Origin: Clytia hemisphaerica
Lineage: Eukaryota; Cnidaria; Hydrozoa; Leptothecata; Clytiidae
DNA length: 64,000 nt
Assembly: GCA_902728285.1 (NCBI GenBank)
Contig: CACVBU010000982.1
Coordinates: 565,912-629,911, forward strand
Direction of reading: 5' to 3'
Position numbers and translations under genes: made by a program. Positions 25,801 through 34,534 of this stretch are shown here, in pieces (the stretch's first letter is position 1; the number at the start of each line of letters is the position of its first letter). Under the pieces are notes generated by a model that was given only the letters and a program-made list of their open reading frames with translations, searched no databases and was not told the DNA's origin.

Positions 25801-27391
25801 CTTGGGTCAATTGTTAAACAGTTTCGGGTCAATTGTTAAACAGTTTCGGGTAAATTGTTAAACAGTCTTGGGTGAATCGTTAAACAGTCTTGGGTGAATC
25901 GTTAAACAGTCTTGGGTGAATCGTTAAACAGTCTTGGGTCAATTGTTAAACAGTCTTGGGTGAATTGTTAAACAGTCTTGGGTCAATTGTTGAATAGTTT
26001 CGGGTGAATTGTTAAACAGTCTTGGGTCAATTGTTAAACAGTCTTGGGTCAATTCTTAATCTGGTGGAGGGCAGATCGTTGAACAGGTGGGCAGATTCTT
26101 TATCTGGAGGGGAGTACATTCTTTATCAGGTTTGGGGCAGATGCTTTATCAGAAAGGCAGATTCTTTAACAGTCTTGGGTCAATCGTTAAACAGTCTTGG
26201 GAGAATTCTTTAACAGTTTTAAGTGCCTTCTTTCAATAAATCTGGTCAGTAAAATCGTCGTTGGGCGAATTCTTTATCTGGCTCGAAAACTGATAAAGAA
26301 TTCAACCAGCGCCCACGGAAACCTTACCTGATCCGAATTTTCATCAAAATCACCTTAATACTCCATTGTCACCCATTTTAAGAAATAATTAGGATGCCCC
26401 TAGAACCAGAGAATAATAATTTGTACTAAAGTCTTTCTCAAATTTGTGAGGAGAGTTTTTTTGACAATTTTCAACATGTATTAGTATCAGAAAGAAAATA
26501 TTTTTCAAAAAAAGAAAAAAGACGAAGAAAAATGGAGATTTCTTCTAGGGGTTTAATAATCATGACATAATTTTTCTAGTGTATTTGAACTTTGCTGACT
26601 ACAAATCTGTGTTCACATCTTTAGTATCATTGTTGGATGAAAATTTACAGTACTGTAAGCTGTTTATCTAAGATAGCTACGAAAAAGCAGTTACAAATCA
26701 GCAAGGCTCAAATATTCTTAAAAAATCCGTCATGGTATTTGAAACTATTAATTTCTTTCACCTTTATTCTTCGTTTTCATTTTTCAAGCTTTCAAATAAG
26801 TTTAATCTTTTAGATTAATCTCCTTTGAAGTATCTTTCCAACTGTGCAAAGTTTTTTAATATAGCATTTTCATGGGTACTGGCAAATTGTATAAAATGTA
26901 AAGTGTCCCACATACTTTTGAGTTGGATTATGTTCATGATTTAATTGAGCGTCGTTTCTTTCTTGTTAGTCTGGTCCAGACCCCGTTCACATCAAGACAC
27001 TCGCCGACAAGAAAATGTTCAGGTAGATTTAAATTTATTGATTTAATCTGGAAAGATTCTTCGTCACAGACTGGTACACTTGATTGGCACCTCGTTAAAT
27101 TTTTATGTTCCTTCTTCCAAGCTGGTTCTGTCCCTTTTATTCTTATTTTTGGGCGGTCTAGGGTAATGGACATCAACGTCATCGAGGGACTCCACTCCAC
27201 TTTACAATTTTTTGTGGAGTCAATTGTTGAACTTAAAACTGCTACAAGCGTTGGTGGCATAGTTTCATTTTAAAATTTCCTTTTATTTTTTTAGATTCTT
27301 GATGCCAGCAACTTACATCTCAATTGCTGGTACTTTTGGTGTTTTCATGTACATGGCTCTCGGAAAAATGAAGCGTGCTCCACAAAATTAA
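13879..27391 (+). CDS. COX7A: Cytochrome c oxidase subunit 7A-like protein (three exons, 76 aa)
   Basis: Coding exons 13879-13959, 26970-27022 and 27295-27391 join at consensus sites (CAG|GTAAGA; TTGTTAG|TCT; TTCAG|GTAGAT; TTTTTAG|ATT) and keep one frame of 76 codons plus stop. The protein has a short N-terminal leader, then QKIYQ, PVHIK and ADKKMFR, then one membrane helix (about residues 46-67) and a basic tail (KMKRAP). This order matches the COX7A family (QKLFQ, P(L/V)xLK, ADxLxR, one helix), a single-pass subunit of mitochondrial complex IV in the inner membrane, and the length is typical. Intron 1 is about 13.0 kb because a 12.3 kb Merlin-type transposon sits in it; without the element it would be about 720 bp. 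A mariner-like repeat also lies in that intron. The poly(A) signal is at 27496. Exon 2 is only 53 bp, so the join needs RNA support. Confidence 0.75.
14049..15006 (+). repeat. Left terminal inverted repeat with 22-bp tandem array
   Basis: The outer 110 bp are unique and include GAATTC and paired TTCTTTATC words. A transitional zone (14162-14340) has imperfect units (TTAAAGAATCTGCC). Roughly 30 or more units of GACTGTTTAACAATTGACCC+AA follow. Units differ mainly at AAGACT versus GAAACT and at AATTGACC versus GATTCACC, so two flavours alternate. The array stops at CTGTAGAGTATCTCG. Confidence 0.95.
15090..15275 (+). repeat. Second, degenerate tandem array next to the left arm
   Basis: About seven imperfect units of CTCAGTTTAACAATGTCCCC+TTGA are present. 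They share TTTAACAAT with the terminal array but have a different remainder. No counterpart was seen beside the right arm. Confidence 0.8.
15702..18136 (-). CDS. Merlin-superfamily DDE transposase (five exons, 312 aa, intact)
   Basis: Minus-strand exons 18136-17949, 17485-17188, 16684-16406, 16203-16103 and 15774-15702 join at GT..AG sites in one frame of 312 codons plus stop. The N-terminus has a zinc-ribbon-like set (CPNCQNPM, DGYRWRCNRPC). A helical region with IFSDWKRKSLPDLFLIIYLWS follows. The ISXO2/IS1016-type catalytic domain shows the first Asp in VVQIDESQF, the second in IHSDEWRAY and the Glu in TQNIESYWNRFK. It also has WVFG, IVPRRN and VNHTYHFVDPQTG between them, and a C-terminus with YMDEFMWR. 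All family landmarks are present and the length is normal. The enzyme would cut and join the ends of its element in the nucleus. Intron 2 contains a TA-flanked MITE (16956-17151). No frameshift or stop is seen, so the gene may be functional. Confidence 0.92.
16956..17151. mobile_element. MITE inside transposase intron 2
   Basis: A 196-bp element with inverted ends: CACGGGTGTTTAAAAAAAAC on the left, and GTTTTTTTAACACCCGG (spelled CCGTTTTTTTAACACCCGG) on the right. TA flanks both sides. The ends look like mariner termini. It lies between GT..AG borders, so it is removed by splicing. Confidence 0.85.
17535..17910 (+). repeat. Mariner-like repeat fragment in transposase intron 1
   Basis: It starts TAGTCTGTCTCAAAATTATG and contains GTTGGAAAGATAATTTTTTGC. 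The same words occur in both arms of the inverted-repeat element at 26390-26910, so both belong to one dispersed family. Confidence 0.6.
18335..18480 (+). repeat. Direct repeat, copy 1 (partner at 21475-21628)
   Basis: It contains ATAGCATATTAATAACCGCT and ACTAAGTGTCTCTAATTCCA, and ends TTCACACTTCTGGAGCTTTT. The same block recurs about 3.1 kb downstream in the same orientation, with a small central difference. Confidence 0.9.
18481..21471. other. Central spacer of the transposon, no gene recognised
   Basis: Three kilobases between the two divergent genes, bounded by 145-bp direct repeats. It includes a G-run segment at 20778-20960 that resembles the MITE at 24832-25100. No exon with coding character was found. 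The short open frames here lack motifs. Confidence 0.5.
21475..21628 (+). repeat. Direct repeat, copy 2 (partner at 18335-18480)
   Basis: It matches copy 1 from ACATAGCATATTAATAACCG to CTTCTGGAGCTTTTTGAA. A short T-rich replacement (TTTCTATCTTTCTTTC) stands where copy 1 has GGAATTGGAATT. Confidence 0.9.
21845..21852 (+). promoter_or_regulatory. TATA box of the second transposon gene
   Basis: TATATAAG lies 53 bases upstream of the ATG at 21905, at a suitable distance for a short 5' leader. Confidence 0.55.
21905..24376 (+). CDS. Merlin-like protein lacking the DDE catalytic residues (three exons, 270 aa)
   Basis: Exons 21905-22059, 22973-23096 and 23843-24376 join at GT..AG sites in one frame of 270 codons. 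The N-terminal half is Merlin-like: KRW|RCHECTNTYSVRKDSFFEN, then a tryptophan-rich helix, then a helix-turn-helix-like SQPTVSEMVKGLREQC and GGPGNPVEI. The first intron splits the same Trp codon in the same phase as in the transposase at 15702-18136. Where Merlin has an IDES-type first Asp, this protein has VEIKILKRC. No SDxW or NIExxW motif follows, and the middle is about 60 residues shorter. The C-terminus (GFLGEYNFRFLYEND..FIAAL) again resembles the Merlin tail. It probably binds DNA but cannot cleave; regulator, targeting factor or titrating partner are inferences. The frame is intact, which suggests retained function. Confidence 0.8.
22375..22728. mobile_element. MITE in intron 1 of the Merlin-like partner gene
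   Basis: A 354-bp element with TA on both sides. Its ends (CTTTAATCGTAGAAATTTTA and the inverted TAAAATTTCTACGATTAAAG) pair over about 38 bp. Copies of TTTTAGCGA recur throughout. Confidence 0.92.
24377..24831. other. 3' flank of the Merlin-like partner gene
   Basis: AT-rich sequence with TTGTTTTGTATAT words repeated near 24417, 24616 and 24640. No gene is seen. Confidence 0.4.
24832..25100. mobile_element. G-run MITE with TA duplication
   Basis: A 269-bp element with terminal inverted repeats CTCTCGGGTACCTAATAGCC / GGCTATTAGGTACCCGAGAG and TA outside each end. It contains a run of about 14 G and three copies of AATAAGCGGGGG+ATTGGAATAA. A related, less complete segment lies at 20778-20960. 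Confidence 0.92.
25275..26335 (-). repeat. Right terminal inverted repeat with 22-bp tandem array
   Basis: The reverse complement of the left arm: about 40 units of TTAAACAGTCTTGGGTCAAT+TG, a transitional zone at 26041-26222, then the outer unique 110 bp ending CCTTACCTGATCCG. Across 26022-26213 the sequence is almost identical to 14171-14362 in inverted orientation: the 63-codon frame conserved on both arms differs at one residue. Confidence 0.95.
26390..26912. mobile_element. Mariner-like inverted-repeat element in COX7A intron 1
   Basis: The two halves share words in opposite orientation, namely a GGAAAGATA/TATCTTTCC core and a TCAAATAC..ATGA block. The right end spells AAGTGTCCCACATACTTTTG, the complement of a TGTGGGACACTT-type end like that at 17535. 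The boundaries are approximate. Confidence 0.55.
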
Positions 27392-27495
27392 AACGATGAA
27401 ATTTGTTATTTGTGTGTAGTATTCAACAATGTTATTTCTAATGTCATTTTGTAAAGTTATTTTAACAATGTACCATCGCTGAATGTTTGAAGTCG

Positions 27496-27501
27496 AATAA
27501 A
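27496..27501 (+). terminator. Poly(A) signal of the COX7A-like gene
   Basis: AATAAA lies 105 bases after the stop codon at 27389-27391, and it fits a short 3' UTR. Confidence 0.65.
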
Positions 27502-27867
27502 TATGTTATTACAAAATTGCACGTTAGATATTTTTGTCAGAAAATTAGCATAACCGTAAAATCCTGGCCCTACCTTACCTTTTATCACGCTACACCTCGT
27601 GTACAAAGTACAGTATAATTTTATGGATGAACGTCTATATCGTAGAATGTCTAAAAGTAATCTGCAACGGATAGCGGTTTTGTAATTGTAAAAAAGAAGA
27701 TGCTCCCCCATATTATCAATGTTGTCTGGTTGAAGGCTTCTGCTAGACCCGAAAAAATCTCATAACAATATTGATATTTGGGGAAAGAGTTTTTCCAAGA
27801 AACGACAGCGATCTTGATTGAAAATTCTTTTTCTTTTTTAGAAAAAATATTTTCATAAGCTAAAACT

Positions 27868-29256
27868 ATGGCGGCGATGAGAGCTAAGAAACTTTTTCTT
27901 GGATATTCTGGAAGAATTGAAGTTACTCGTTTATATATAAGAAAAAAAAGTATATCCACACGTCAGATGAACATTTTATGGGATAATTACATCGAGTTCA
28001 TGGTTGTCAAAACTATCGGATTGGATCCCGGTAGTAAATATGGAATCAAGTATGGAGCCACTGCACCTATCGAAAATCTTTGGCATTTCCACGTCTCCTT
28101 GACTGAGATTTATAACACCTTCATGTTGATTGTTAAGGATATCAATCCTCTTGTTGGATATATTGCACACCCGTTGGACCTTTGTTATACATCGAGAGAG
28201 AAGAAACAAGAAAGACGCAAAAATACGGTTGAAGCTTACAGGTGAATAAATTTCTCACATTTTACAATATCCTAAATTATTTCTAACTTAATCTACGGTG
28301 TGAATGCTTTAAAGATGCATCCTGACTTTACTGAAGTTGAAAACAACAAAAGGGCATCACATTTTGGGTTTAATTCAAAATATAAGCTGTGTCATATATA
28401 TATTTCACGCTGACTGTCAGAAAATATTAAACCGCTATCGCAGTGTACTTTAGGTGTGCTAACTTGCGAACAGAAACTTTTCCGAGGTTCAAAAATCGCG
28501 AAATTTACGACATTTACTTTCGCGAATTTGACAAAAAATTATTTTTCGCGAGCATACCACATGAAAATGGATACTTAGAGGGACGGTTGGGTGGGTTGGG
28601 GAATTCTGTCTTTTGACTATTAATGAGGCTTAAACAGGCTAAAAAACCATACATTTTACACATTTTACATGTTATAGTTAGAAGTTTTGTACAGATTTTC
28701 TATCTTTCGTCAAGAATTCTTCGCGAGCATTAAACTTTCGCGAATCGACCTTTCAAGAATTTACTTCCTTGAAAAGGGCTACAATTCCCGAAAAGCGCGA
28801 AGGTTTTTGCACGTTCTGAATTTTACTTCTCTGATTTTGTTTCAAATCTTTAGGATGCTTTTCGAAAAAGGATGCAACTGGCTCACCATATCAGCAAAAA
28901 GAAGACCATCAATACAACCAAAACCAAATTATAAAATATGTATTGAAAGATCTGATCGGGCCTGTCATCATATTTGTATTCCTTGCAATTATGGCGCTCC
29001 AGATGAAACTGTTGGATTTATGAAATTCAGGATTCAGTCTCGAGAGAATATTCCAATTGAAGAACAGTGTCTTTGTTATAATGGCAGACCACTTGCCCGT
29101 GACCATTTAACTTTAAAGGAAAGCGGTGTTCAACAAAATAGTGTTTTGACATTACATCACAAAAAGGTCAAAGTTTCAATGGTAGAGGAGCAAATCAGAA
29201 AAGATATAGAAAGTAAAATCATGGAAGATTTTGGATCTCTACCATGGGAGCATTAG
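27868..29256 (+). CDS. WHxH-domain / ubiquitin-like fusion protein, paralog 3 (two exons, 258 aa)
   Basis: Exons 27868-28241 and 28854-29256 join at the family's conserved site (EAYR|MLFEKGCNW). An in-frame TAA lies 12 bases before the ATG, so this start is firm if transcription begins nearby. Exon 1 has YIEFMVVK, LWHFHVSLTEIYNTFM and INPLVGYIAH, followed by a KKQERRKNTVEAYR helix. Exon 2 carries a ubiquitin-like fold (VGFMKFRIQSRENIPIEEQ, LCYNGRPLARDHLTLKESG) and a further 35-residue charged tail ending PWEH. The second His of the family FIHH pair is absent. A 3' splice acceptor (TTTTTTAG) lies 26 bases before the ATG. The gene starts about 370 bp after the COX7A poly(A) signal on the same strand. 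The function is unknown. Confidence 0.78.
28242..28853 (+). other. Intron of paralog 3
   Basis: A 612-bp intron (GTGAAT..TCTTTAG). It contains several TTCGCGA-type words, including a CGAAAATTT..TTTCGCG series at 28490-28560 and 28720-28800, probably a small decayed repeat. Confidence 0.5.
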
Positions 29257-29903
29257 GGGAACGAACTACAGTTGTTTTTTGAACAGAAACTTTTGCGCCT
29301 GACCAAGTTCCTTTTACACCCCCTTCTCGCCGATAAGATTTGTTCAACCAGTGGGGTGAAAATAACGGAAGGAAAATGGATGGGGATTGATATTTCTGTG
29401 TTTTTTTATGGCTGGGGATTGGTTGGAATTCCATTGTTTTCGAGCCAGGAAATGGGTCTGTGAGAAGTGGTAGTAGGGGCCGCTATGTCGCGAAAAAGCT
29501 CCCCGTGTGCAGCAGCTTGTGCAAAGGGATTTTACGATTGAATATTGTTCCTTCCGTTGCCATGGAAACTGACGTCATTGGTTACTATGGCAACCAAAGT
29601 AAAAAGTCGTGAAAATTGAAAAATTTTTGTTCCATTCGAAAGAGCATGAAAAACTGATAAAGAAAAAGGTCACAACCTATATCTGAAAATGAATATAAAG
29701 TTGGGAAATCTAAAGGCTCTTAATCTTAAGTCTGCTGGAGACAAATAATTGGCAGTCTTTTACCCTTGAGTTGTTGACAAACAGGAGCAAACTCTTCCCA
29801 TAAAAAGTAAAAAAATCTGTGACTTTTTTCTCGGCTGTAGCACATAAATTTAAAACAGTTAACGTGCATCATAAAAATAATGTCAAGTTTTGTCGATGTA
29901 GTA

Positions 29904-30590
29904 GTAGGGGGAAATTTGTTCGTTTTTTTGAGGTCGCTCGATTTTTTTAGTCAAAGCACTTGTTATACATTTTTGGAAAGCTAAGGGGTAGGGAAATCAA
30001 AATAACTTGGGTGCCAATTTTGTTTCGGACACTTTGGTATGATTTTCGGACAAATACGACGGTCTCGGGCAAAAATCATAGGGTGAAAAAATAATGAAAA
30101 TTTCAGCTTGAGAAAACGGAGACCTGTTATATATTTTTGGAAAGCTCTCAAAAAATTAAGATTAGTGATATATTGCGAGTATAGGTGATTTCAGTACCTA
30201 ACTCGAGATATTGAGCTTCCGAAAGCGCTAAAACTGGACAAAACAGCTGTTTCTGGCTGAAAAACACTGAAAAACACTGTTTTTAAGGATTAAAATCTCG
30301 AGTTAGGTAAAGAAATCACCTATACTCGCAATATATCACTAATCTTAATTTTTTGAGAGCTTTCCAAAAATATACAACAGGTATCCGTTTTCTCAAGTTA
30401 AAATTTTCACTAATTTTTCACCCTATGATTTTTGCCCGAGACTGTCGTATTTGTCCGAAAATCACACCAAAGTGTCCGAAACAAAATTGGCACCTAAGTT
30501 ATTTTGATTCCCCTACCCCTTAGCTTTCCAAAAATGTATAACAAGTGCTTTGACTAAAAAAATCGAGCGATTTTACAAATTTCCCTCTAC
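29904..30590. mobile_element. 687-bp near-perfect palindromic element
   Basis: The two halves (GTAGGGGGAAATTTG at the left, CAAATTTCCCTCTAC at the right) are reverse complements almost to the centre near 30250, with TA outside each. Shared blocks include GCACTTGTTATACATTTTTG and ATATTGCGAGTATAGGTGAT. The ends GTAGRGG match those of the 3.1 kb host element, so a relative has inserted into a relative. Confidence 0.92.
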
Positions 30591-30594
30591 TATA

Positions 30595-31118
30595 GGCTGC
30601 GTTTAGACCAGCCTGGCATTTGTAATTGCTTGCAGTATTCTTTTGAATTCTATTGTTCCGCGCAATTGTTCGGTTTGTCAAATGCCTAATGATGCCAACG
30701 TGTTGGCATTTCGTTGGCATTTGAAATGCCATTTTGAGCAAAGGAATCCCCTTTTCTGGCATTTCAAATCAAACAAAGGAACCAAAACAAAGAGAAAAAA
30801 TGACATTTTTGATTTTTAAAGTATTTGCACGTTTTTTATTCAGTTCTTTCTATAGATTGTAAAATTTGCAAGATTTGCCATAGCCTAGCCCTACGGCAAA
30901 AAGTTTCAGTCTTAATGACTGCAGTTTTTGAGAAATTCCATGCTTCTCATTGTTTGATCTGTCAAAGTTGAACTTGAGGGAATCACCTTTTCAGTAATGG
31001 CTCTAAAAAAGACGATTCCTTAAATGCCATGACAGAAAATACAATGGAAAAGCTATTAAAATCGAATCCCTCATGAGCAAATGCCAAATTACAAATGCCA
31101 GTTGGTCTAAACGCAGCC
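30595..31118. mobile_element. Inverted-repeat element, GGCTGCGTTTAGACC ends
   Basis: The left end GGCTGCGTTTAGACCAGCCT and the right end AGTTGGTCTAAACGCAGCC pair, and ATTTGTAATT pairs just inside. It abuts the palindromic element directly. The flank is TAT/TA-like, and the exact duplication is ambiguous by one base. Confidence 0.85.
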
Positions 31119-32334
31119 GTATTTTGATATTTTACAAGTCATTACCATTGCCATTACCAACAATAAAATCCTTTAGAATACAATCACATGTTAATGTTCT
31201 ATTCTCTCTGACAACTAATGCGTATTCATAAACAACAAACAACAACCACATGGATGTGGCCACATCATCGAGGATTTGCCAAGCTAAAATTTCAAAAACA
31301 ACGACAAATGAACAGTTCTCCTTCTACTGAATAAGGGGTGGAATAAATTCTTCCAGGTTAGCCATATATCCAAAATATTTTTTTTCCCATTTCAAAACAT
31401 ACGAAAAGTCAAAATTCGTGTTGTGCTCACTTCAGTGTTCAGATCCAATGTAAAGGAATGGTTTTCCAACCATATGTATACAGTTTATTTTTTCAGCTTT
31501 GATCCTCTTCTTGCAACGAAGCAACAACTCTGTTGAGTATGTCCTGTTGATGAAACAATAAAAATTCCATCTTCTTTCTTCTCATTCCACAAGTTCAGCT
31601 GCTTTTTTTGTTTCTTTTCATCAAGCACCACCTCTTTTTCTTTTCAAAACACCAACGTCTCTTTTCAAAACAACAATGTTTTTGTTGTTTACAGAAAGTC
31701 AACATTCGAATTTGGAAAAGTTCGAAAGTCTTTGCTCGAGTCAATGCACTGACTTCTTGAAAAATGAGCGCCATTTGTGGTTTTAAACGCTTCGAACGCG
31801 CGCTGATTTCCCGATATTTTCTTTAGATTTCCTAATTTAAACATAAAGGAAGATAAAAACAAGGCTTGTCTACTAGCGCCAACCGTGAGTATTATCTCCG
31901 TAGCTTTTAAGAATTGGTACATCTAAACGCACGAGGTGACGCTTTTTGAAAAATACGAATTTAACCATCCGTAATTCCAGGTCTCTCCGCTTAGGTTTCT
32001 AGGTTTGATCAAAGGAAGGGCGGACGGCTTTCCCAATTATATGCGTTTGAAAGATTAGATACATATTGTAAATGTTCATTTGCGCTCCCCCGTGTATATG
32101 AGATTTAAAGGTACATATACACGATAGCAAAACTGCTTCGCTCATGTATATTCGCTTCGCAAAAAGGATTTTCAGACTATTTCGTAATAATATTTTATGT
32201 TGACTGAAAGGTATTCTTTCCAAAAAAACAAATATTTTTGAATTTTGGCAAATCTTTATTTTTCGATGACGTCATTGTTTCATGACGTCATTTTGCCTTA
32301 TTTCCTTAATATCTCGTGACATATTCATTTTCAG
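31119..32334. other. Interior of the 3.1 kb element, no gene
   Basis: AT-rich sequence. A small inverted pair (GTGTATATGAGATTT / GGTACATATACACG) lies near 32092-32124. No coding sequence is recognised. Confidence 0.4.
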
Positions 32335-32832
32335 ATATAGGTTGTGACCTTTTTCTTTATCAGTTTTTCATGCTCTTTCGAATGGAATAAAAAATGTTCA
32401 ATTGTGACGACTTTTTACTTTGGTTGCCATAGTAACCAATGACGTCAGTTTCCATGGCAACGGGTGATAACACCCGGCCCCACCTCTCAAATTTTGATCT
32501 TCTACATTCAAGGAACAATATTCAATCATTAAATCCCTTTGCACAAGCTGCTGCACGCGGGAAGACATAGTGGCCTCTACTATGGGTTGTTTTCTTGGTT
32601 TGACCTGAACTTTCGAACTTTGACTAGTTGAATATAACTCTCTTTTTTTAAGGAAGATTTCATATTTGTTTACATCTATGTCTGTCTTAATCTTTTTATT
32701 TCCCTGATCTGATTTTATTTTTCATCCACTCATACTCGTACTCGTAGTTGATCGACACCTTATTTTATCCCCAAATTCTATTGTAATGTCACGTGACCTA
32801 GGTAGGATTTTCTACCTAACCACGTCACATTA

Positions 32833-33022
32833 GCGAGTTTATGTATGTGTGTTTTTCAGCGACGGAGACGATAAGGTTTTAATTTGACTAGATCCTGATC
32901 ACCTGAGGACGACGGTAAATCAGCACTTTTACCGTCCTCGATTTTGCAGGGCGGAATTGCGGGTTTTTCCAAACCGCTTCAGTCACTCTACCGTCCTCAA
33001 AAGTGCAAATACATAAACTCGC
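32833..33022. mobile_element. 190-bp MITE with TA duplication
   Basis: The ends GCGAGTTTATGTAT and ATACATAAACTCGC are inverted, with TA outside each. Inside, GAGGACGGTA / TACCGTCCTC words occur in both orientations. Confidence 0.88.
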
Positions 33023-33458
33023 TATTTTTCAGCAAAAGCATACGACATCTATCCCTTCGGGCTTTATAAATCTGTGATCCGGAGTTAAGTCCTAGTAGGC
33101 AAAATAGATGTAAAAGCTTATCTGACAGTGCAGACTTTTGGTCATTTGTATTACTTTTCTGGATGGATTCTAGATAAAAGTATCAAATTTCGTCTTTAAG
33201 GGTCCAAATTAGATCAGGATTGGAATGAAGTGAGTTATCTCGGAACGTTGATATAAATTTTAACGAATGGGTTCATTCGCCAAAATTTCTTCTCTGAAGG
33301 TAATACAGGCAGATTTGTCATTTGCATTACATATTGGATTATCCATTAGACAAAGTACTTTTGGTGAAATAGGCTACCCTTCGAAGTTTTGAATCGTAAG
33401 AAAAGATCTTATGCATGCTCAAAATCTGAGAGTCGATTCTCTACGGGCCTTAATAATC

Positions 33459-34534
33459 TAAAACACATCGTATAAATTGCTCCATAAAGGTGTTCAATAT
33501 GTAAACCACAAGTCGTTATACAGCTTTCAGAGTATGATAACAAAAATCAACACTTTAAGTTATCATCAGTATAGGTGTAATCCTTACCTGTAGATGACTG
33601 TTTTGTCATCTATAGTAAGGTGGATGATGATCATGGGGCTGAATGACTTGTATGAGTTAAAAGCTTCGGACCTTGGTGCTGCAACACACCTCGTGTTCCC
33701 ATGTCTGATCTCGACCTACTGATGTCGACCTTCCAACAATTAAAAACTAAATTAAATTTTGCAAATAGACAAAGGGAAGTTTTTATGGAATAAGAATCGA
33801 CGAAGTGTTTCTAGAAAAAAGAAATTAAAGAAAATCAATATCCAATCATAGAATTAACAGTTATTAAATTTCTTACAGCTATTGAGAATGAGATAAAAAG
33901 AATCTATTTTTTTGTTTGGACTTACCTAGACTAGAGTTTACTTCTCGCTGAACTTTGCTTTCTGATAATATTTGATGACGCCGAGTCCAGTGAGTGTGTA
34001 GTCTTGGTGAGGTCGCCATTTTGAAAGAAACAACCAAAATATTCAAAAAAAAAACCGCTTGGAGTTGTAAATTATAGTTGGAGCTGTAAATTATAGTTAG
34101 AGTTGTTAAAAAAAACATGAATAAAAACATTGCTTAATCCTATATTTAAATTTCATTAACCAAGACGGGATCATAGAACTTTTTTGAATTTCGGCACAAA
34201 GATGCAAATGTTTCATCACATACTCCCCTCAATGTTTGGTATAGTTTTTAATTATTGGAAAGCAGGTATCATCAGGTTGAGGTCAGTCATGGGAACACGA
34301 GGTGTGTTGCAGCACCAAGGTCCGAAGCTTTTAACTCATACAAGTCATTCAGCCCCATGATCATCATCCACCTTACTATAGATGACAAAACAGTCATCTA
34401 CAGGTAAGGATTACACATATACTGATGATAATGTGAAAACGAGATTTTTGCTATTATACTCTGAAAGTTGTATAATGACTTGTGGTTTACTTATTGAACA
34501 CAAATGTGGAGCAATCCATGCAATATATTTTACA
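33459..34534. mobile_element. 1.1 kb inverted-repeat element, copy A
   Basis: Arms of about 270 bp pair. The shared words are CAGTCATCTACAGGTAAGGA, CATCATCCACCTTACTATAG and CACGAGGTGTGTTGCAGCAC, all in inverted orientation, and both arms end near AAAACACATCGTAT / CAATATATTTT. The central 500 bp carry no convincing gene. A second copy lies at 38327-39384. Confidence 0.9.

Larger units (their letters stand above)
14049..26335. mobile_element. 12.3 kb Merlin-type DNA transposon with tandem-array terminal inverted repeats
   Basis: The left end starts CGGATCAGGTAAGGTTTCCG and the right end finishes in its exact reverse complement. AATTTT lies immediately outside both ends (14043-14048 and 26336-26341). 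Each arm is about 1 kb: an outer unique part, then many 22-bp tandem units. Inside are an intact Merlin transposase (15702-18136, minus) and a divergent Merlin-like gene without catalytic acids (21905-24376, plus), transcribed away from each other. The 6-bp flanking repeat is shorter than the 8-9 bp usual for Merlin, so ownership of the ends by this transposase is an inference. The arms are nearly identical where they can be compared, although the interior holds several nested MITEs. The insertion lies within intron 1 of the COX7A-like gene. Confidence 0.8.
29473..32580. mobile_element. 3.1 kb inverted-repeat element with nested insertions
   Basis: The left end (GTAGGGGCCGCTATGTC) and the right end (GACATAGTGGCCTCTAC) are inverted, with TA outside each. 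The arms pair over more than 200 bp, including GCAGCAGCTTGTGCAAAGGG, CATTGGTTACTATGGCAACC and CAGTTTTTCATGCTCTTTCG in inverted form. No transposase is seen inside. At least two further elements (29904-30590 and 30595-31118) are nested in it. Confidence 0.85.

Noticed and set aside
14171-26213. Identical 63-residue open frames in both arms of the large transposon
   Set aside because: They lie in the transitional repeat zone of the inverted repeats, and the repeated motif NSLG follows from the array unit. No independent evidence of translation.
14049-26222. A CRISPR-like array
   Set aside because: The 22-bp units are head-to-tail without unique spacers, and the genome is clearly eukaryotic.
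26923-27273. A 116-residue open frame on the plus strand
   Set aside because: It overlaps exon 2 of the COX7A-like gene in another frame and has no motif. The short spliced exons fit a known family far better.
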